Assembly (NCBI GenBank): GCA_025769875.1
Contig: JAGFNK010000034.1
Location: 124,001-188,000 of the forward strand
Origin: Russula earlei
Lineage: Eukaryota > Basidiomycota > Agaricomycetes > Russulales > Russulaceae
DNA: 64,000 nt
Direction: 5' to 3'
Under the pieces are notes generated by a model that saw only the letters and a program-made list of their open reading frames with translations, did no database searches and was not told where the DNA came from. Positions 58,197-64,000 of this stretch are shown piece after piece. Numbering within the stretch: position 1 is the first letter of the stretch; each line of letters starts with the position of its first letter. Both the position numbers and the translations under genes were made by a program.

Positions 58197-59078
58197 TGTC
58201 ACGGTAACTAGCCTGTGTCAGTTCACAAGCGGAAAACAAGTTGATGATAACGAGGTATTCAAGAAATGGGCTGGTTCCTGTGTGTAATGAGTAAGGATCC
58301 CTGCAGCGGTTGAAGTGTTTTATGCTAAACAGGTTATGGCCAATAGACCCTTCCTAGTACAACTTGGTCTGTTGAGAAGCTAGGGTAAGTTTATAATGGG
58401 ATAGACTAGGGCTGGTTCCACTAGCTATATGCGTTCAAGTCCGTCGGGGACCTTGAACAACACAGAGAGAGTAGAGGAAGGTAGGTCTTAAAGGAGGAGA
58501 GCTCTTCTCAGGGGAGTGAAGAGAGACTCTTAGGAAAGGAAGGGGAAGGCGAAGAGTAGATGGTAGATGGTGTGTGAAGAGTTGATGAAATGGAGAGGTG
58601 GATGTGGTTTGAGGATTAGGAGTGAAGTGGGTTGCAAGCAAATATGTTTGGACAAGAGTAGGTTGGATTCTACAAGAGACCAAGCTTAGGGCTTTGGTCA
58701 CAAAGTGCTGAGCTTATATATACAGGAGAAGCGCAGCAATAGCTGCGCTTTGACTGTGCTACTAGTATAGTAGGAGTCATAATAAGTAGGAGTCATAGAA
58801 ATGAGGCCACGAATGAGTCAGAACCAAATAACTGTGCTGCACAGTAAGTGCGCAGCATTGCACAGTCAAAACTAAGAAGTGAATATAAATGGAAAGAGAA
58901 CCAAACAAAGGGAAAGTAACAGCAATCCAGTGTTACCTGGACGTGTATGGATCACATGATAACACAGAAGGGATCACGAGACGTAAGAGATCACAAGACC
59001 AGTAAGTAAAGGGACGTATGGAAGCAAGCAGTCCATAGCAAAGGTGAGAAGTAAATGTAAAAGGAAAATGGTGTAACA
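58197..59078. mobile_element. family-D solo LTR with GCTAT target duplication
   Basis: 882 bp from TGTCACGGTAACTAGC to GGTGTAACA (TG...CA), flanked by GCTAT at 58192-58196 and 59079-59083. The intact site is seen at 41471 (CTGCTATATCTC). It contains no coding frame of note; a minus-strand Pro/Ser-rich frame at 58435-58701 is compositional. Confidence 0.88.
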
Positions 59079-59084
59079 GCTATA

Positions 59085-59803
59085 CTATCACCTATGGGGA
59101 ACTCGCCATTCCACTACCATCTCGCCAGTCACAAATGTCATGAAAGTAATGGACATGTAAACATGCCAAATTAAAGTCCACCCAGGATGAATGTATTTAT
59201 TGGGGACTAGGGAAAACATTTGTAATGGAGTAGCATTATTGAGTGAAATCCAGGACTTGCAGAATGTGGTGCTCACATCATGGGCCAGTGCTGCATGAGT
59301 AAAAGTAAAAGATCAATATATATCATTGTTATAGCTGCCTGTAGCCGCTGCTCATACATATGGTCTTGTGCTGGCCAATTGGACCACCTGTAACATGGCA
59401 TTAAGAAACAGCAGTGGTGATCACCCAGCTGGAATCAAACTCCGCACTCTGCCATGACAGAAGGCATGATGCAGGCATGACCCCCAGCCAAAATACTACT
59501 CGAAAACCACTCAATGGACCTCCATTTTTCTTTGCTAGAATGACATTAATGTTGGAGCTATAGAATAAGAGCTCAGTCTTGTGTGTAAAAGACTGAGGGA
59601 AAACGAACGATAACTAAATTCGAATTATTTACATGTACGGTCTGGGTTGTCTGTTCGCGCGGCACTTAGCGGCTGCACGTCCAACAATTAATGGCACTCA
59701 ATAGTATAACTACAAAGTTTTAAATGGGGTTGTTTGAGCAGATACAGGGGAAAATGAAATCGGTGAGATGGTAGTGGAATGGCGAGTTCCCCATAGGTGA
59801 TAG
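59085..59803. mobile_element. MITE with about 39 bp terminal inverted repeats and TA target duplication
   Basis: 719 bp. Ends CTATCACCTATGGGGAACTC and its reverse complement (…CCATAGGTGATAG). TA flanks both sides (59083-59084, 59804-59805), and the unoccupied site GCTATATCTC is present at 41471. The TA duplication points to Tc1/mariner-type mobilisation; no transposase is inside. It also contains the hairpin CTCAGTCTT...AAGACTGAG seen at 28765. Confidence 0.85.
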
Positions 59804-60425
59804 TATCTCAACAGTTTCTCAACAGTTTGCCTTGAAACTTTGACAGTAGAACCTTACATACTGTATCTAGGTGCAGCTAAAATATGGGAGCCTAATATTC
59901 AGTTCCTGAAATGTTGATTTTTGGGTGCTGACATGGGTGCAAAACTTTGAACTGCCATATCTCAACTGTTTCTCAATCAATTGACTTGAAACTTTGACAG
60001 TGGTATCTCATGTACTGTATCTAGGTGCAGCCCAAGAGTTGGGGTCCAATTCTTAGTTCTTGAAGTTTCAATTTTTGGGTGTGATCTGAGTGCAAAATTT
60101 CAAACTGCCATATCTCAACCATTTCTCCATAGATTGCCTTGAAACTTGGACAGTGGGATCTCATGTACTGTGTCTAGGTGCATGCCAAGAGCTGGTGTCT
60201 AATTATTAGTTCTTGAAGTTTTGATTTTTGGGTGCAGAACTGTGTGCAAAATTTCAAACTGCAATATCTCAACCATTTCTCCATGGATGCCTTGAAACTT
60301 GGACAGTAGAGCCTCATGTACTGTATCCAGATGCAGCCAAATCATGGGTTTCACTGCTTGAATTTTTACATTTTGGGATGCTGACCCCAAGCATGATAAG
60401 ATTACATTATCCCTATAGCTAACTG

Positions 60426-60527
60426 TAGCAAGCTGGGTCAGGGCACGCTGAGTTCATGCGACTGGACAGTGATTGTCTTTGAGCTGAGAGCAATCAGAGA
60501 GTGGGAGGAAGGGATGTGAGTGAGAAG
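60426..60527. other. short spacer before the family-B element
   Basis: About 100 bp between the end of the 153 bp-unit repeat and the LTR at 60528. Nothing recognised. Confidence 0.4.
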
Positions 60528-61355
60528 TGTTACGAACCAAGGCCAGGTCCTGGCCATATATTGTTCTATTTCACTCAAGAGAGACCTCTCTCACTTCACA
60601 TTGCCAACTCCCTTCCATTTCTTGGGCTACCCCTCCTGTGGTGCAAGATATCGCTATTGCAAAGGAACTATAACACGACCAGGCACCTGTTTCCTAATCG
60701 GGTAATCATCACATGGCAACCACATGGTCACCTAGCCACCAAGAACCCAAAACAGCGGCACCAACTCTTAGAAACTGTTGCATAACTCATCTGACATCAT
60801 CAAGGCTCCAATGACATCATGGCTGACTGAGCGACTCCACAGTGACATCATAGGCTCACTAAGCGCTCCACAGTGACATCATAATGATGTCATCACTCCA
60901 CAATGATCAGTAATGTGCTCAGTAAGCCCGAAACTTGACCCAAGCAAGTTTATGCCTCTGTAGTCCTATTGGATGGTACCAAAGGGTCTAGAATAGTTCC
61001 AGCTCTTTGTAATTGACCCTGTACACTGTATATAAGCCCCAATGAAGTATGGCAGTCGTCAGACTGTCCCATTTGTGATACTCTCATCTTCCTGGGTAAT
61101 CCCCTGCAACTGCTCAGTCTAAAGTCCTCCCTTATCTTCAAGGTACTCTTCAACGACCGCCTTGTTTAAAGCCCCTCACTGCACTGGCCTCTACTCTTAG
61201 CCTCTGCCTTCTGCAACACATACCAGTCCCCGTCTGGTATCTCCTAGTTGTTTGGCTCGTCATCCTGTTCAATGCCGTTTATGCCGTGTACCATCTGTTC
61301 TGACCCTTGCCCACCTGCTCCTGAGTCCTTAGCAATCAGCAGTATGTGTCTTGAC
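60528..61355 (+). repeat. family-B LTR, 5' LTR of an element running past the window
   Basis: 828 bp from TGTTACGAACC to GTCTTGACA, aligning in opposite orientation with the solo LTR at 24808-25636. No target duplication is seen (left AGAAG, right TCTGG), as expected if the partner LTR lies beyond 64000. TGGACAGTCTCTCACC starts two bases after the LTR and could be a tRNA primer site. Confidence 0.85.
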
Positions 61356-61519
61356 ATCTGGACAGTCTCTCACCATTCCTGTATTGACCAGCCAATGCTC
61401 AAGTGTCCACTCCCAACTCCCCCACTCTTGTTAACACTTCCCTGCATCTCCCTTCTCCTCTCTAACCCACTCCATGCACTGCCCTTCAGCTTCTCACTGA
61501 GGACCTCAACCCAGTTGAC

Positions 61520-62321
61520 ATGTCCTCACCCCTCAGCATCCTGTACTCCCCAGAAGCCCCACCATCATCTCCTGTCATCGCCCAGCCTATTCTAGGTGAC
61601 TTTGTCCCTATTGGCACTCCCCCTCCAGCGCAGAATGAGCAGCAGCAAGTGGACCGTCCTCCCTTGCCTGAAGGCTTCCTTGATCACCCTCCTTGCACAG
61701 CATTCCGATTCCACCCTCACCAGTACTTCGTCCTCCCCAGCACCAACCATTCCCATGAGCAGTGGCAACCCCTCCATGATTTAAACCACCAAGATTGCTT
61801 GTCACGCATCCCTACCACAGATCAATTAGCTCGTTGCACCTTCACAGACACCTTCACAACCGCCTTTCATGCACGCATCATCCACACTTTTGCTGTGGAA
61901 CCCTCCAATGCTGCCCTTGCTTCAGAGTACAACCTCACCCCCTTTGGCATTTGCTCTAACGTCGGGATATATGCCCCGGATGCAGACTTCCCCCTTGGAC
62001 ATATCACTTACATTTTTAATACGTCGTTGTTTAGGAAGCTCATTATCTTACCTGCTATCTACCGTCCTGCTTATGAAGGGTCCTTTTGCTTGTCTATTGT
62101 ACATGATTTCCTGGATGGACGCCTAGCTTTTGCGTATGGATACTTACACTTCGAAGAAGGTATTAACCATGTATCCCTACATCACTACTTACACGGTTGA
62201 CACCATCCGCTTCAACCCTCAGCTACTTCGTTTTTGCTTTACGCCTTGTATTCCCCGTAACCCTCTGGACATCATTGAGAGGTATCACCTCGAGACCATA
62301 GATCTTGCGCATGGTTCTTAA
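61520..62321 (+). pseudogene. unrecognised first ORF of the family-B element, one frameshift
   Basis: Starts ATGTCCTCACCCCTC (61520). The frame reads a Pro-rich N-terminus, then CTAFRFHPHQYFVLPSTNHS, EYNLTPFGICSNVGIYAPDA, PLGHITYIFNTSLFRKLIIL and AYEGSFCLSIVHDFLDGRLA. Near 62150 the coding pattern moves to another frame (TVDTIRFNPQLLRF ... ERYHLETIDLAHGS) and stops at 62321. About 265 residues if joined. No zinc knuckle, protease or RT motif. AATAAA-like signals follow at 62350-62365. I do not recognise the family; its position suits a Gag-like gene. Confidence 0.5.
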
Positions 62322-62391
62322 AAAATAAGAACCACCCTTGTAACGCTTCAATAAAGATTGAATAAACCTTTCTTCTTTTGCCTTAACCAAA

Positions 62392-64000
62392 GTGCCTCAA
62401 GAATACACCTTAGAAGAAGACGAAGAAAAAGATGCTATCACTAGACACGTCCTAAGTCTAAATCACTATCAAACCTGGGCCTCCACTGCATTCCCTGTTG
62501 CCACCCTAACAAACCTACATGACGTACCAGGAATAGAACCACCCCATGAAGACTTCCCCCACCTTATTGTCAAAGAATTCCTTGAAGTCTTACCATTTGG
62601 ACAACTTCTAAGCCATGACAAACACGCATTATATCTTGAAACCCTTAGTTGATGCCTACCACCAGCACAACAACAATCACTATACTGGCAACTTGCTCAA
62701 GCAAGGAACATCCAAGGACAACCAGTCGATTATCAATCCCTATGCTCTAGCAAATTGAACCTTTGGACCAGGATCATCCAACCACACCACCATCTCATCG
62801 TTAATTTGCTAAGGACGGGGTATTGCCTGTTTTACCTAGCCTGGACATATATCAGTTACTATTGCCTTACTGTCCAGTTCTACCACCTACGCCTCAATAG
62901 GATACAAAGGGAAAACCAATCTTATGTCCAACTTGCTATTGTGCCAGGAATACACAACACCTTTGATTGGGAAACTAACTCTTGGTTATATGACGCAGAT
63001 TACAACCAACCTTGGGCAATTACTAGTCCAGACGCCTCATATACTGGTCCTCCTGTGTACTACTCAGTCCTAGCAGTTCTAGAAGTTTCCAGCCTTGCTC
63101 CTTGACCCCTCACACCGATTCAAACCACCATCCCAACCAGTCAGGAATGTTGGTCGGCCAGCACAGAAAACACTGAGTCAAACCCATGGACACCAAGGTG
63201 TAACTGCAAAACAGAGTATTGCATGTGCAACTATCAACCAGACACACCTCCCACTCCTGATGGAATTACCTTGTGGACACCAGGCGATTACCACCTCCCA
63301 TTTCAGTAATTCTGGCTCCTTGACACAGAAGATGTGCAATGCCTCAGCGAGCTCCCTCTAGAGAAACAGTTCCCAATGCAAGAGGATTCCTTGTTGAAAG
63401 ACCATTACCTTCTACTCCCCCTGATGCCTACATACCCCTGTTTACCAGTCGTATTCCTACACCTGTCATACCTTCTCAACCCTTTGCATTGCCATTTGTT
63501 GAATCACCTGATAGTATCGACATTAGAAATACTGAACTTCACTCCTATCTACCAGAACAATCTTTCTTAGCCCTAAACCTACCTATGCGTTCAAAGAGGG
63601 AACTACTTGAATTCAAGAACTATTGTATGGAGGCTTGGCATCTTAGAACAACACACTTTGTGGTGTATCAACATCCCACCAGAGAAATAAATGACTTTGC
63701 TATCTCCTCAGCAGAATTCGAAGGATACTTGTGGAAGACCTGAGTAGACTTAACACAAAGTAGCATCACCAAAGAATACTCCCAAATTCACTTAAAAAAA
63801 CACCAAGGAAGACTTGACTCCATTCAACTGAAACCAACCTACACCATTGCATATCCTTGGAATAATGGTCATTGGACTATAACCGTCGTCTGAACTTATG
63901 AGCACTAGAAGGGACATTACTGACGACGAAGAAAAATTAATTCCACTCTTATTTGAAAACCTCAGCTACGACACCCAAGACCACTGTTACCAAGGAAAAT
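62392..64000 (+). pseudogene. unrecognised second ORF of the family-B element, several stops, runs off the window
   Basis: One frame stays coding-like from about 62392 (PQEYTLEEDEEKDAITRHVL) through in-frame TGA near 62652, TGA near 63105 and TAA near 63309. It includes QQQSLYWQLAQARNIQGQP, VPGIHNTFDWETNSWLYDAD and a Cys cluster CNCKTEYCMCNY near 63220. At about 63340 the pattern shifts frame (VERPLPSTPPDAYIPLFTS ... MRSKRELLEFKNYCMEAWHL), with further stops after 63741 and a recurring PWNNGHWT-like stretch near 63860. No known retroelement domain recognised. Decayed, but the conserved-looking pieces suggest a large protein of unknown family. Confidence 0.45.

Larger units (their letters stand above)
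58127..60425. repeat. third copy of the 153 bp-unit repeat, split by two insertions
   Basis: Starts TGTCATTTTCATGT, like the palindrome end at 41405, continues to CTGCTAT (58196), is interrupted, and resumes at 59804 (TATCTCAAC). It then holds about four 153 bp units (landmarks near 59954, 60107 and 60259) and ends with CATTATCCCTATAGCT near 60420. The palindrome arms end their unit arrays with a matching CATTATCCCTACAGCT (42616), so this is the family's natural edge. Confidence 0.85.

Noticed and set aside
59420..59480. tRNA gene inside the TA-flanked MITE
   Set aside because: A B-box-like stretch is present on the minus strand, but no convincing acceptor or anticodon stem can be paired; at most a tRNA-derived repeat.

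Overview
The window is nuclear DNA of a filamentous basidiomycete, most likely an agaricomycete. Coding genes are cut by many short GT-AG introns of about 45-70 bases. Genes are packed head to head with gaps of about 110-470 bases. The gene set includes fungal families: DASH subunit Ask1, Skt5/Chs4, a fungal tetraspanin, a DUF6534 membrane protein, a HAM1-type protein and an oversized G-alpha of a kind expanded in basidiomycetes. I saw no rRNA, tRNA or CRISPR array. Order and species cannot be called.

Layout. 1-20 kb is a compact gene block: DUS2 (partial, -), EXO84 (+), a 3.2 kb stretch with no gene I can defend, proteasome alpha5 (-), G-alpha (+), aldo/keto reductase (+), flavin monooxygenase (-), SKT5 (+) and ASK1 (-). 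20.4-29.3 kb is a transposon island: an imperfect minisatellite, then a chromodomain Ty3/Gypsy-type element on the minus strand. That element has lost its reverse transcriptase and carries solo LTRs of two other families inside its integrase and its 3' ORF. 29.3-32.1 kb is low-complexity DNA with possible exon remnants. 32.1-41.2 kb is genic again: DPH4-type J protein (+), phosphoglycerate mutase (+), tetraspanin (-), DUF6534 protein (-) and RidA protein (+).

41.4-46.6 kb is the most unusual feature: a palindrome of about 5.2 kb with arms of roughly 2 kb around a 406 bp loop. The loop carries a fragment of a Nudix hydrolase gene. Each arm carries a TAA-flanked MITE and copies of a 153 bp unit, and one arm only carries a solo LTR with a clean target duplication. 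46.9-57.8 kb holds DSK2 (+), a NOPCHAP1-like gene (-), DUS1 (+), a short-chain dehydrogenase (+), a HAM1-type gene (+) and ATG101 (+). From 58 kb onward the DNA is transposon again: another copy of the 153 bp-unit repeat split by a solo LTR and a TA-flanked MITE, then the left end of an LTR element whose decayed ORFs I could not match to any family.

The genes are mostly unrelated housekeeping functions: tRNA dihydrouridylation (both Dus2 and Dus1), exocytosis, proteasome and ubiquitin shuttling, spindle attachment, autophagy initiation, glycolysis, diphthamide synthesis and chitin synthase activation. No pathway cluster is evident. The four LTR families are called A, B, C and D below. For G-alpha, aldo/keto reductase, mutase, RidA, DSK2, DUS1, SKT5, ATG101 and proteasome alpha5 the exon lengths add up to a multiple of three with intact junctions, so those gene models are firm.
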